From G963665495 sp963667575 (GTDB taxonomy: Bacteria > Desulfobacterota > Desulfovibrionia > Desulfovibrionales > Desulfovibrionaceae), in the NCBI GenBank assembly GCA_963667575.2, contig CAXXHY010000061.1:124001-188000 (forward strand): a stretch of DNA of 64,000 bases, given 5' to 3'. Shown here in pieces: positions 49,057-57,599 of the stretch. Under the pieces are notes generated by a model. The model was given only the letters and a program-made list of their open reading frames with translations. It was not told where the DNA came from and did not search any database. Each line of letters opens with the position of its first letter. Position 1 is the first letter of the stretch. The position numbers were made by a program, and so were the translations under genes.

Positions 49057-50013
49057 TTATTTGTCGATTTTTTTCAACAGTTCGGAAAAATAGGCGATGG
49101 TCTTGATCAAGCCCTCGCGCAGCGGAATGGTGGGTTCCCATTTCAATTTTTCCTTGGCCAGCGAAATATCGGGCTTGCGCTGAATGGGATCATCCTGAGG
49201 CAGAGGTTTGTGAATGATTTCAGACTTGGACCCGGTAAGCGAAAGCACCAGCTCGGCAAGTTCGAGAATGGTAAATTCGCCGGGATTGCCCAGGTTCACA
49301 GGTCCGTGAAAATCATCAGGGGAATCCATTACAGCCAGAAATCCGTTGATCAGATCGTCGACATAACAAAAAGACCTGGTCTGCTGCCCTTCTCCATACA
49401 CGGTGATGGGTTCGTTGCGCAGAGCCTGAATGATGAAATTGGAAACCACACGGCCGTCGTTGGGATGCATACGCGGGCCATAGGTATTGAAAATCCTCAC
49501 GACCTTGACCGGCATGTGGTGCTGGCGGATGTAATCGAAGCAAAGCGTTTCAGCGCAACGCTTTCCTTCATCATAACAGGAGCGCGGACCGATGGGATTA
49601 ACATTGCCCCAATAACTTTCGGTCTGGGGATGAACATGCGGGCTGCCGTACACTTCCGAAGTGGACGCCTGCATCATTCTGGCTTTTGTCCGCTTGGCAA
49701 GGCCCAGCATATTGATGGCGCCGTGGACGGAAGTCTTGGTGGTCTGAACCGGATCGGTCTGATAATGAATGGGAGATGCCGGACAGGCGAGGTTGAAAAT
49801 CATGTCCACTTCAACATAGAGTGGAATGGTCACATCGTGCCGCATCACCTCAAAATTAGGAGATGCAAGCAAATGGCTGACATTGGAGCGGGTGCTTGTA
49901 AAAAAATTGTCCATGCAAATTACTTCGCAGCCGCTGGCAATCAACCGTTCGCAGAGATGCGACCCCAAAAAACCGGCACCGCCGGTAACAAGAACTCGTT
50001 TATTCAAATGCAT
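49057..50013 (-). CDS. uxs: UDP-glucuronate decarboxylase (UDP-xylose synthase)
   Basis: 318-aa SDR enzyme converting UDP-glucuronate to UDP-xylose. It has the N-terminal GGAGFLGSHLCERL, the active-site STSEVYG and SCYDEGKRCAE (YxxxK), and NTYGPRMHPNDGRVVSNFI, all diagnostic of the Uxs subgroup. It is the first gene of a two-gene operon with the CDP-paratose epimerase-like gene, suggesting pentose- or deoxysugar-containing surface glycans. Confidence 0.93.
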   Translation of the reverse strand: MHLNKRVLVTGGAGFLGSHLCERLIASGCEVICMDNFFTSTRSNVSHLLASPNFEVMRHDVTIPLYVEVDMIFNLACPASPIHYQTDPVQTTKTSVHGAINMLGLAKRTKARMMQASTSEVYGSPHVHPQTESYWGNVNPIGPRSCYDEGKRCAETLCFDYIRQHHMPVKVVRIFNTYGPRMHPNDGRVVSNFIIQALRNEPITVYGEGQQTRSFCYVDDLINGFLAVMDSPDDFHGPVNLGNPGEFTILELAELVLSLTGSKSEIIHKPLPQDDPIQRKPDISLAKEKLKWEPTIPLREGLIKTIAYFSELLKKIDK

Positions 50014-50530
50014 TAGTGCTCCTCCAGAGGAAAGAGTTTTGACCTAATAAAATCAACAGCTGATGTCAATTGGTTCTACAATTATGGAGGGAAGTCATTG
50101 GCCGAACACTCTGTTTTCATTATCTGTTTTTTTCCTGGCAGCGCAATTCAGCTGCCGGAACAGGGCTGTTCCTGATCCCCTTTGCTCTCCTGACACTGTA
50201 ATAATTTTTCCATGGTACGCAGCGGATGCCTTCATTGCAATGATTTATGCTGTCTCGCCCATCAGCGATACGCAACAGCCATAAAAAATTTCAAATCAAG
50301 CACAATCTCTGCATTTTCAACTTGAAAAACGTAGGCCTCTTGCCTTATGGAGTATATTTCTGACTGCGTAATCCACCGGGGAAAAATACACTTGGCCGGT
50401 ATCCTCGGCAATGGCGTATTGTGTGGATTTCAGTTATAGTTCATAGATGTTTTTAAAAACACTTTAAGCTCTGGTTTCCTGATCCAGTACTCACGCCCTC
50501 TCCGACCGTGCGGGCAAAAATGGAGCTGAC
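50014..50530. other. non-coding gap upstream of mreB
   Basis: 517 bp without a supported gene. It contains two adjacent small hairpins, GGCAGC/GCTGCC (50137-50156) and a perfect 7-bp GGAACAG/CTGTTCC with a 2-base gap (50157-50172). No promoter could be fixed with confidence. Confidence 0.45.
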
Positions 50531-51556
50531 ATGGGATTTGCCAATCTCTTTCGATGGTTTGCCAAGGATTTGGCCATGGACCTTGGCACTGCCAATACGC
50601 TTATTCACTACTCCAAAAAAGGGATCGTCCTGAACGAACCCTCTGTAGTTGCCATAAATGAGCGCCAGAATACCGTCATGGCAGTGGGGGCTGAAGCAAA
50701 GACCTTCATGGGCCGTGAACCACAGGGCATAAAAATCATCAGACCACTCAAAGACGGTGTCATCGCCGACTTTGAAGTGACCAACCGGATGATTTCCCAC
50801 TTCATCAAAAAAGTGACAAGCGGGCTGGGACTGGTAAAACCCAACATGGTTATCGGCATCCCTCCCTATGTGACGAATGTTGAAAAACGGGCAGTCATCG
50901 ACTCCGCACATGAAGTCGGCGTCAAAGACGTCAAACTCGTCGACGAAGCCATGGCTTCGGCCATCGGCGCGAATCTTCCTGTGGAGGAACCCATCGGCAG
51001 CTTTGTGGTGGATATCGGTGGCGGCACCTGCGACGTGGCTGTCATCAGCCTGTCCGGACTCGTCTGTGGCGAATCCCTGCGTGTGGCCGGTGATGAAATG
51101 AACGAAGCCGTACAGGAAGCCGTCAAGCACGAATACAAACTGCTCATCGGCGAATCCATGTCGGAAAAAATCAAGATACAGATCGGATCCGCGGCCAAGC
51201 TTGACGAACCACTGACGATGCAGGTCTCCGGTCGCAGCATCTCCTCCGGTTTGCCGGAAACCGTGACCATTGACGACACCTTTGTCCGCGAAGCCATTTC
51301 TCAGCCGGTCAACGCCATCTTGCAGGCCGTACGGCGTACGCTGGAAAAAACACCGCCGCAGCTGGTGCAGGATATTTCCGAACACGGCGTTCTGCTGGTT
51401 GGCGGCGGAGCCCTGATCCGCAATATGGACAAGGCCATCAGCCAGACCACTTCGCTCAACGTGCAACTGGATGAAGACCCGCTGACCACCTGCGTACGGG
51501 GTGCCGGGCGTATTCTGGAAAATATGAAACGTTATTCCAACGTCTTCATCAGCTAG
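50531..51556 (+). CDS. mreB: rod shape-determining protein MreB
   Basis: 341-aa actin-like ATPase that directs lateral peptidoglycan synthesis. It shows the phosphate-1 loop AMDLGTANTL, the phosphate-2 loop VVDIGGGTCDVAVISL and the adenosine motif LLVGGGALIRNMD. GGAG precedes ATG 50531. The usual mreCD partners do not follow, so mreB stands alone here, as it often does in Desulfobacterota. Confidence 0.96.
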   Translation: MGFANLFRWFAKDLAMDLGTANTLIHYSKKGIVLNEPSVVAINERQNTVMAVGAEAKTFMGREPQGIKIIRPLKDGVIADFEVTNRMISHFIKKVTSGLGLVKPNMVIGIPPYVTNVEKRAVIDSAHEVGVKDVKLVDEAMASAIGANLPVEEPIGSFVVDIGGGTCDVAVISLSGLVCGESLRVAGDEMNEAVQEAVKHEYKLLIGESMSEKIKIQIGSAAKLDEPLTMQVSGRSISSGLPETVTIDDTFVREAISQPVNAILQAVRRTLEKTPPQLVQDISEHGVLLVGGGALIRNMDKAISQTTSLNVQLDEDPLTTCVRGAGRILENMKRYSNVFIS

Positions 51557-51662
51557 GGAATCTACGGCGGCACTGGCTGCGGGCACACGATTCCCTTCCT
51601 CGAACGGATCATCCGGCTTGCGGACAGCTTGCAGCCGGCTCTCACACGTCGCGAGGCAATCC

Positions 51663-51702
51663 TTCAGTAAATAGACCCGAACAGACCATAGTATTTACTG
51701 AA
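51663..51702. repeat. 11-bp perfect inverted repeat between mreB and the DUF2905 gene
   Basis: TTCAGTAAATA (51663-51673) and TATTTACTGAA (51692-51702) are exact complements 18 bp apart, just upstream of the ribosome-binding site at 51711. It could be an operator or a leader hairpin. Confidence 0.55.
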
Positions 51703-51722
51703 TAATCATTGGGAGCTTGCGT

Positions 51723-51944
51723 ATGCAGGATCTCGGAAAGGTCTTGATCATCCTGGGAATTGTTATCCTGGGGATCGGCTGTTATCTCTTTTTTCAGGAC
51801 AAATTGCCCTTCAAGCTTCCCCTGGGCAGGCTTCCTGGAGACATAAACGTCCAACGGGAGAATTTCTCCTTTCATTTTCCCTGGGTCACCTGCCTGGTCG
51901 TCAGTATCGTCATTTCGCTTATCCTGGGGCTATTCAAGCGCTGA
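51723..51944 (+). CDS. DUF2905 family small membrane protein
   Basis: 73-aa protein with two membrane helices separated by a loop containing LGRLPGDINVQRENFSFHFP, the signature of DUF2905 (PF11146). GGGAG precedes ATG 51723; a TTG at 51717 is in frame. The biochemical function of the family is unknown. Confidence 0.88.
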   Translation: MQDLGKVLIILGIVILGIGCYLFFQDKLPFKLPLGRLPGDINVQRENFSFHFPWVTCLVVSIVISLILGLFKR

Positions 51945-51964
51945 GCCGGATTGCCCCGGGCGAA

Positions 51965-52705
51965 TCACAGCGTGTCGTCGAAATCGATCAAATTCCGATC
52001 CCACTGAATTTTGCCCATATTCTTTTTCTGGCGCCTGAGCAGCACGTACAGCGCTCCTGCCCCTCCATGTTTGGGCAAAGCCGTGCAAAAGGCCAGCACT
52101 ACCCGCTTGAGCGGATCACGAGTCAGCCAGTTCTGTACTTTTTCCCGCAGCACCGCGTAGCCTTCCGGAGAATTTTTCCCGCGTCCGGGGATGAGCAGCA
52201 GACAGCGTTTGCCGTGCAGATAATTCTCACGAATAAAACTCAGCAGACTGGTATAAGCCTGCAGCGCATTGAATCCGTGAAGATCCAGATGCCCCTCCGG
52301 ACTGAACTGACCGTTCTTCAGCTGGATCAGTATTTTCTGGTCCAGCCCTTTGACCCGCCCCAGTATAAATTCATCCGTATGCTCAAAAGTGAACTCCACT
52401 TTTCCGGAAACCAGATCCTGCAGCTTGCTGCGGACTTCTTCCTCCTCCCCCTGCGGCTTGATCACAGGTGAGCTTTTTTGCTCGAAGGAGCCGGATTGTA
52501 CGGGAGGAACATCGCGTCCGGAAGCATTCAACGGTTTCACTCCTCCCATGGCAGAGTAAAAGAGCGCTTCTTCGGAATTGTTCTCCACAACGGGCTGTTC
52601 CTTTGGAGGTTGCGCAGCCGCCGCCTTTTTTTTAGCCAACTCCCTGGCCTCTTTGGAATTTTTTGGGTACTTTTTCTTATCTAGTTGTTTAAAGGGATTA
52701 TCCAT
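51965..52705 (-). CDS. Smr domain protein
   Basis: 246-aa protein with a C-terminal Smr (MutS2-related) domain: HLDLHGFN, LLIPGRGKNSPEG and KHGGAGALYVLLR. Smr domains nick DNA or cleave RNA, including on stalled ribosomes in some bacteria. The N-terminal 90 residues are charged and probably disordered. ATG 52705 has GGAG upstream. It is not fused to MutS2. The cellular role is unassigned. Confidence 0.9.
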   Translation of the reverse strand: MDNPFKQLDKKKYPKNSKEARELAKKKAAAAQPPKEQPVVENNSEEALFYSAMGGVKPLNASGRDVPPVQSGSFEQKSSPVIKPQGEEEEVRSKLQDLVSGKVEFTFEHTDEFILGRVKGLDQKILIQLKNGQFSPEGHLDLHGFNALQAYTSLLSFIRENYLHGKRCLLLIPGRGKNSPEGYAVLREKVQNWLTRDPLKRVVLAFCTALPKHGGAGALYVLLRRQKKNMGKIQWDRNLIDFDDTL

Positions 52706-52845
52706 TAGTATCTCCATATACTGCCAACGAACACTCGGACGCCTTTGCGCCCGTTGCCTGAAGGCGCGCCGAATGGTATCAAGGACTACTGGTTCAGCAC
52801 ATTATCAAGCCGAATCGACTCAACCGCCGGAGAACCACAAAGACA

Positions 52846-54210
52846 ATGCATGTCCGTCCACATATTTTAATCATCGATGCACAAGAAGCCAGAAGATCCG
52901 CATTCCTCGAAATCATTGCAAGCGATCCTGCCCTGAACGGGGTGTCCGGAGCCGCGACTACGGACAATGCTCTGGAGCAACTGCAGGAGCTCGCCCCCGA
53001 TGTTCTGATCGTCTCCCTGGACAGCATCCATGAAGGCCTCGTAAACTCTCTGCTGGACTTTTTTCAACAAGCCGCACGCCCGATCCTGCTGATTACGGCA
53101 ACATGCGATCTGCGCAGTGCGCTCGAACTCATCAAGGGCGGAATATCGGATATCCTTGAAGGGACTCCCAAATCATTGACCACGGAAATGGTGGCAACAT
53201 CCGTCCGCAAAGCACTGGATGCATTCCGTGTGGAGCAGCATGAAAAAATTCTTGCAAGAACAGTCATGTGCATCAGTGATTGCATCTGTATCACAGATCC
53301 GAAAAATCATATCGTGGCCGTAAACGACTCCTTTTGTCAAACGTACGGATATGACCACGACCAGGTTGTCGGGCAGGATCTGGATGGCCTTTTGCCGCAG
53401 ATGAACACCGCCGAGGGGCAGACCCATGGGGAAGAATCCCCGGAGATCCTGCATCCGCGCCACAACGGCGGATCATTTCCAGCCATGGTGTCCTGGTCAG
53501 AAGTGCGTACACCCGGCGGGCAACTCTTGTCCAAGGTCGCGGTCATCCGGGATATCAGCCGCCAGAAGAACACAGAGGAAAAACTCAAGAGCTCTCTCAA
53601 AGAAAAGGAAGTTCTGCTCAAGGAAATTCATCACCGCGTCAAAAACAATCTTCAGGTCATCTCCAGTCTGCTCAATCTGCAGGCGAGCTTCATGGAAGAC
53701 CAGCGTGTCAGCGATGCCCTGCGCGACAGTCAGAACCGGGTCAAATCCATGGCTCTTATCCATGAACTGCTCTACCGCTCGGGAGCATTGAACAAAATCG
53801 ACTTTCTCGAATATATCCGCGGTCTGGTTTCCCACGTATCCGGCTCCTTTCGAAACCGCGGGGACATCTTCATAGAAATCAACATCGCGGATGTGGAGTT
53901 CGATGTTGATTTTGCCATTCCGTGCGGACTTATCGTGAACGAACTGCTTTCCAACTCCATGAAGCATGCCTTTCCGCAGGGCAGTCAGGGAAAAATCCTC
54001 ATCGAACTGCGCCGCGAGGTTCAGGACGACCAGGAGGTCATGATCCTGACCGTCAGCGATAACGGCGTGGGACTGCCCGATGATGTCGACGTCGAAAACT
54101 CGCGTTCGCTGGGACTGCAGCTCATCAAGATGCTCACCCAGCAGATCAAGGGACAACTTTTCACACAAACAGACGACGGCGTGCAATTCGTCATCACCTT
54201 CCCAGCCTGA
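52846..54210 (+). CDS. REC-like/PAS sensor histidine kinase (HisKA_2 type)
   Basis: 454-aa soluble kinase. The N-terminal receiver-like domain (about 1-125) lacks a clear phosphoacceptor Asp at the usual place (VLIVSLDSIHEG). It is followed by a PAS domain (about 135-245) and a HisKA_2 dimerisation motif LKEIHHRVKNNLQVISSLLNLQ. The HATPase follows, with NELLSNSMKHAF and SDNGVGLP. No transmembrane segment is seen, so it senses a cytoplasmic signal. The next gene, 14 bp downstream, is an SppA-like peptidase; no response regulator is adjacent. Confidence 0.87.
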   Translation: MHVRPHILIIDAQEARRSAFLEIIASDPALNGVSGAATTDNALEQLQELAPDVLIVSLDSIHEGLVNSLLDFFQQAARPILLITATCDLRSALELIKGGISDILEGTPKSLTTEMVATSVRKALDAFRVEQHEKILARTVMCISDCICITDPKNHIVAVNDSFCQTYGYDHDQVVGQDLDGLLPQMNTAEGQTHGEESPEILHPRHNGGSFPAMVSWSEVRTPGGQLLSKVAVIRDISRQKNTEEKLKSSLKEKEVLLKEIHHRVKNNLQVISSLLNLQASFMEDQRVSDALRDSQNRVKSMALIHELLYRSGALNKIDFLEYIRGLVSHVSGSFRNRGDIFIEINIADVEFDVDFAIPCGLIVNELLSNSMKHAFPQGSQGKILIELRREVQDDQEVMILTVSDNGVGLPDDVDVENSRSLGLQLIKMLTQQIKGQLFTQTDDGVQFVITFPA

Positions 54211-54224
54211 AGAAGGATTATTCC

Positions 54225-55211
54225 ATGCGTGTTCCCCTGAAAATTCTGAGTCTCCTGTGCTTATTGAGTCTGCTGTGCGCAGGCTGTTCGCCCAAAATAT
54301 CCCTTATCAGCGGCCCGAAAGAATCCCTGGAAGAACAGATTCTTTCCGGCTCCTCGAGCCCAAAAGTCCTGCTGCTGCCAATCAGGGGCATGCTCTCCAC
54401 ATCGCCGGGGTCAGGCCTGGTGACCACCAGGCCCAGCATCGTGCACGAGATTACCGCCAGGCTGAACAAGGCTGCCAAAGATGATGACGTCAAAGCCCTG
54501 GTGCTGTCCATAGACAGTCCGGGGGGCACGGCAACGGCCAGCGACATTCTGTATGAAAGCATTCTGCGCTTCAAACAAAAAACCGGCGCAAAAGTCGTGG
54601 CCATACTGCTCGAAGTGGCGGCTTCCGGCGGCTACTACACGGCGGCTGCCGCGGACCGCATTGTGGCCCATCCCACCACCCTCACCGGCTCCATCGGTAC
54701 GATCTTCATCCGGCCGGACGCAGCCGGTCTCATGGACAAGCTCGGCATCAGGGCCGAGGTCACAAAGTCGGGCGAACTCAAGGACATGGGATCCTTCATG
54801 CGGGGCAGCACCCCCAAGGAACAGGCCATGTTCCAGACCATCATCGATCAGATGAACGCGCGCTTTCTCAAGGTGGTCAGCACCAGCCGTCATCTGACTC
54901 CCCAACAGCTGGCGACCGTTCGGGACGGCAGGATCATGACTGCCTCCCAGGCCCTGGACCTCGGGCTGGTGGACTCTCTTGGCTACGCTTCCGACGCTCT
55001 GAAGCTCGCCAAACAACTGGCGGGTCTGCCGGAGGACGCCAAGGTAATCACCTACCGCAGGGAAGAATACGAGGACGACAGCCCCTACAACACCATTCTC
55101 AACCAAACCCCGACAAGCCCGAGCCTGATCCGTACCGGACTGCCGGACGGACTGCTGTCCGTCCCCCATACGGGCTTCTATTATCTCTGGGCCCCCGAAT
55201 ACGCGCCCTGA
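54225..55211 (+). CDS. S49 family peptidase lipoprotein (SppA-like)
   Basis: 328-aa signal-peptide-peptidase-type serine protease. It is lipoprotein-like: LLSLLCAGC is a lipobox with Cys near residue 20. The S49 core shows SIDSPGGTATASD, the nucleophile region EVAASGGYYTAAAADRI with Ser in ASGG, and TGSIGTI. The catalytic Lys would be in the more C-terminal TKSGELKDMGS. It is shorter than double-domain E. coli SppA. AAGGA precedes ATG 54225. It is a probable membrane-anchored periplasmic protease. Confidence 0.88.
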   Translation: MRVPLKILSLLCLLSLLCAGCSPKISLISGPKESLEEQILSGSSSPKVLLLPIRGMLSTSPGSGLVTTRPSIVHEITARLNKAAKDDDVKALVLSIDSPGGTATASDILYESILRFKQKTGAKVVAILLEVAASGGYYTAAAADRIVAHPTTLTGSIGTIFIRPDAAGLMDKLGIRAEVTKSGELKDMGSFMRGSTPKEQAMFQTIIDQMNARFLKVVSTSRHLTPQQLATVRDGRIMTASQALDLGLVDSLGYASDALKLAKQLAGLPEDAKVITYRREEYEDDSPYNTILNQTPTSPSLIRTGLPDGLLSVPHTGFYYLWAPEYAP

Positions 55212-55231
55212 GCATCCCGCACACACAAGCA

Positions 55232-55281
55232 AAAAGCCGCTTCTGTCCGGGCCCCTGGGGCCTCGGACAGAAGCGGCTTTT
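55232..55281. terminator. bidirectional terminator
   Basis: An 18-bp perfect stem (55232-55249 with 55264-55281), with T-runs on both strands, between the convergent SppA-like gene and proC. Confidence 0.93.
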
Positions 55282-55306
55282 ATTATGACCGATATTTCAG
55301 GCGGTG

Positions 55307-56110
55307 TTATTCCTGACCCAGCTCCATGCTGCGTACGTAGGCGGCTTCCACAGCCTGGACAATGGCAGCCCTGACAGCATGCGCATCCATGACGTTCAGC
55401 CCCTGGATGGTGGTGCCGGCGGGCGAAGTGACCATTTCGCGCTGGACGCTGAGATGCAGTTCGGATTCCTGAGCCATCTTGGCCGTTCCTGAAAACAACT
55501 GCTTGACCATTTCCGTGGACTGAGCCCGCGTCAGGCCGAGCGTGACACCGGATTCCACCAGAGCCTCCATAAAATACAGCACATAGGCCGGACCGCTGCC
55601 CACAACCGCCGTAAAAGCGTCAAAATAGGCTTCATGCAGGGTGTATACTTTGCCCAGAGGCTCAAAGAGTCCGGAAACGAATTCCTTCTGAGCCTTCTTG
55701 AGATCCGGGTCATCCAGGCATACGGCGAAAACGCCTTCCTGCACCATGGCCGGAGTGTTGGGCATGACCCGTACCACCGGGGAACCGCCGCCGGAATAGG
55801 TTTTGAGCTGCTTCAGACCGACGCCGGCCGCGATGGAAATAACCACCTGCGAGCCCTGGAGACGGGGCGCAAGCTCTTTGAGCATCGCCTGGACCTGATG
55901 CGGTTTGACGCAGAGCAGAAGATAGTCGGATTTTTCCGCTAGTTCGCGCTCCGAGCCGCAGGCGTTAAGCCCTATCTCATCATGCAGAACATCAAGACGG
56001 TTCGGATCAAGATCCACACCGTACAGTTGAATATCCTCCCGTCCGGCCAATCCTTTGAGGATGGCCGAGCCCATATTGCCACAACCGATACAGCCCAAGC
56101 TCGTTTGCAT
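55307..56110 (-). CDS. proC: pyrroline-5-carboxylate reductase
   Basis: 267-aa enzyme of the last step of proline synthesis, reducing P5C with NAD(P)H. It has the N-terminal GCIGCGNMGSAIL dinucleotide fold, CVKPHQV, VRVMPNTPAMVQEG and the C-terminal TSPAGTTIQGL signature. Its ATG overlaps the ndk stop codon as TAATG, implying translational coupling to ndk. Confidence 0.95.
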   Translation of the reverse strand: MQTSLGCIGCGNMGSAILKGLAGREDIQLYGVDLDPNRLDVLHDEIGLNACGSERELAEKSDYLLLCVKPHQVQAMLKELAPRLQGSQVVISIAAGVGLKQLKTYSGGGSPVVRVMPNTPAMVQEGVFAVCLDDPDLKKAQKEFVSGLFEPLGKVYTLHEAYFDAFTAVVGSGPAYVLYFMEALVESGVTLGLTRAQSTEMVKQLFSGTAKMAQESELHLSVQREMVTSPAGTTIQGLNVMDAHAVRAAIVQAVEAAYVRSMELGQE

Positions 56111-56529
56111 TAGCCTACAATCTCCAGTTGGTTGAAATAATATGCAATCTCCACAGCTGCGGTTTCAGGCGCATCCGAACCGTGGACAGAATTTTTTTCC
56201 ACATCCAGGGCGTACTGCTTGCGAATGGTGCCTTCGTCGGCATTGGCCGGATTGGTGGCGCCCATCAATGCGCGGTATTTGGCAATGGCGTCTTCGCCTT
56301 CCAACACGCTGACAACCACCGGACCCGAGATCATGAACTCGCAAAGGCTGTCAAAAAAAGGCCGCTCCTTGTGCACGGCGTAAAAGCCCTGGGCCTGCTC
56401 CTTGGTGAGCTGGATCATTTTCATGGCTTTCACCTTGAGGCCGGATTCCTGAATCATTTTCAGAATGGCTCCGGTAAGATTCCGCTCCACCGCGTCAGGC
56501 TTGATAATCGACAAAGTCTGCTGCACCAT
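56110..56529 (-). CDS. ndk: nucleoside diphosphate kinase
   Basis: 139-aa kinase that equilibrates NTP pools. TLSIIKPDAVERN opens the protein, and NSVHGSDAPETA contains the catalytic His. The start ATG 56529 matches family length; the frame extends to 56556. It is followed by proC with a one-base overlap and preceded by the YibQ-type gene on the same strand. Confidence 0.96.
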   Translation of the reverse strand: MVQQTLSIIKPDAVERNLTGAILKMIQESGLKVKAMKMIQLTKEQAQGFYAVHKERPFFDSLCEFMISGPVVVSVLEGEDAIAKYRALMGATNPANADEGTIRKQYALDVEKNSVHGSDAPETAAVEIAYYFNQLEIVG

Positions 56530-56684
56530 CTTTTCACCCTCCTTAAAAAATTGCAATCCATTAAATTATACCGGCTGCCCCTGCGGCATAAGGCACGCGT
56601 TCGAATGGTCCCTGGAAACACGAGCCTGTCCGGTTTTGCCGCCAAAAGGCGCCATGCAGCCTCTACAGGGATTTGCCGCATATT

Positions 56685-57539
56685 TCAAGGGGCGGAATGG
56701 GTTTCCGCCAGGTTTTCCGGTTGTCCGGCCTTATGGCGCAAAAGCCCGCTCACGGGCAAAAGCAGAATCGACGTGTCCCGAGACCTGCTCCAGCTGGCCA
56801 GTGCGTCAAGCGTGGCCCCCTTGGGGTGGCCAATGGCAATGGCCCGCCCCTTGCGCCTGGCAATGGCTTCCGCCTTGTGCAACTGCCGCAGCACGGCACG
56901 CTCCTCGCGGACATTGTCCAGAAATATGTCCCGCACCAGACAGGGCACGCCCACCCTTGCCGCAGCCTCCACCACCTGCGAACGCGGATGGGTCAGGCTA
57001 TCGACCATGAAAAGACCGCGTTGTTTCAATTCCTCCAGAACAAGCTCCATACGGCCTTCATCCTGGGTAAAACGCGATCCCATGTGATTGTTCATTCCGG
57101 CAATGCCTGGAACAAGCGTAAAATTCTCTTGCAGGATCCGCTGAATACCGGCGGCGTCCATGGACGTAAACAGGGCTCCCTGTCCGGGGTTGTGCTTGGG
57201 GTATTCGACTGGTTCCATGGGCTGGTGCAAAATGACCTCCAGACCTGCCTCACGGGCCACTTCGAGCACTTCCAGTGTGCGTCGCGTATGCGGAATAACG
57301 GAAAAAGTCAGTGCCAGATGCAAAGAAGCCAGTTTGCGGGCAAAGAGCGGACTGTCGCCCAGGTCGTCGATGATGATGGCCAGAAGAGGACGTACCGGGG
57401 CGGTATATCCGGCGGCAATGGAGCAGGAGCTCGCCCAAAGCAGCAAAGCCACTCCGGCGGCAAAGGACACGACCGCATGTTTCAGGAGCTCGGATGTTCG
57501 GGCGGCGAGCCCGGGGAAGGGGTCCGGGCGGAGGTTCAC
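56685..57539 (-). CDS. divergent polysaccharide deacetylase (YibQ/DUF610 family)
   Basis: 284-aa exported protein with an N-terminal signal anchor (about 20-42). It has the family pattern IIIDDLGDS, VILHQPMEP, NNHMGSRFT and AIGHP, a deacetylase-like barrel with an altered metal site. It commonly lies next to EnvC and CtpA genes, as here, and is thought to act in envelope or cell-division processes. GTG is the apparent start at 57539. It lies 60 bp downstream of the CtpA-type gene, after a terminator. Confidence 0.88.
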   Translation of the reverse strand: MNLRPDPFPGLAARTSELLKHAVVSFAAGVALLLWASSCSIAAGYTAPVRPLLAIIIDDLGDSPLFARKLASLHLALTFSVIPHTRRTLEVLEVAREAGLEVILHQPMEPVEYPKHNPGQGALFTSMDAAGIQRILQENFTLVPGIAGMNNHMGSRFTQDEGRMELVLEELKQRGLFMVDSLTHPRSQVVEAAARVGVPCLVRDIFLDNVREERAVLRQLHKAEAIARRKGRAIAIGHPKGATLDALASWSRSRDTSILLLPVSGLLRHKAGQPENLAETHSAP

Positions 57540-57555
57540 AGGCTCTCGCTTGTCA

Positions 57556-57592
57556 GAAAAAAACCGGCGCGCCCTTGGGAGGCGCGCCGGTT
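57556..57592 (-). terminator. terminator of the CtpA-type gene
   Basis: A perfect 12-bp GC-rich stem (57562-57573 with 57581-57592) followed on the minus strand by a run of seven T residues. It stands between the CtpA-type gene and the YibQ-type gene and may reduce read-through. Confidence 0.88.
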
Positions 57593-57599
57593 CATGGGA

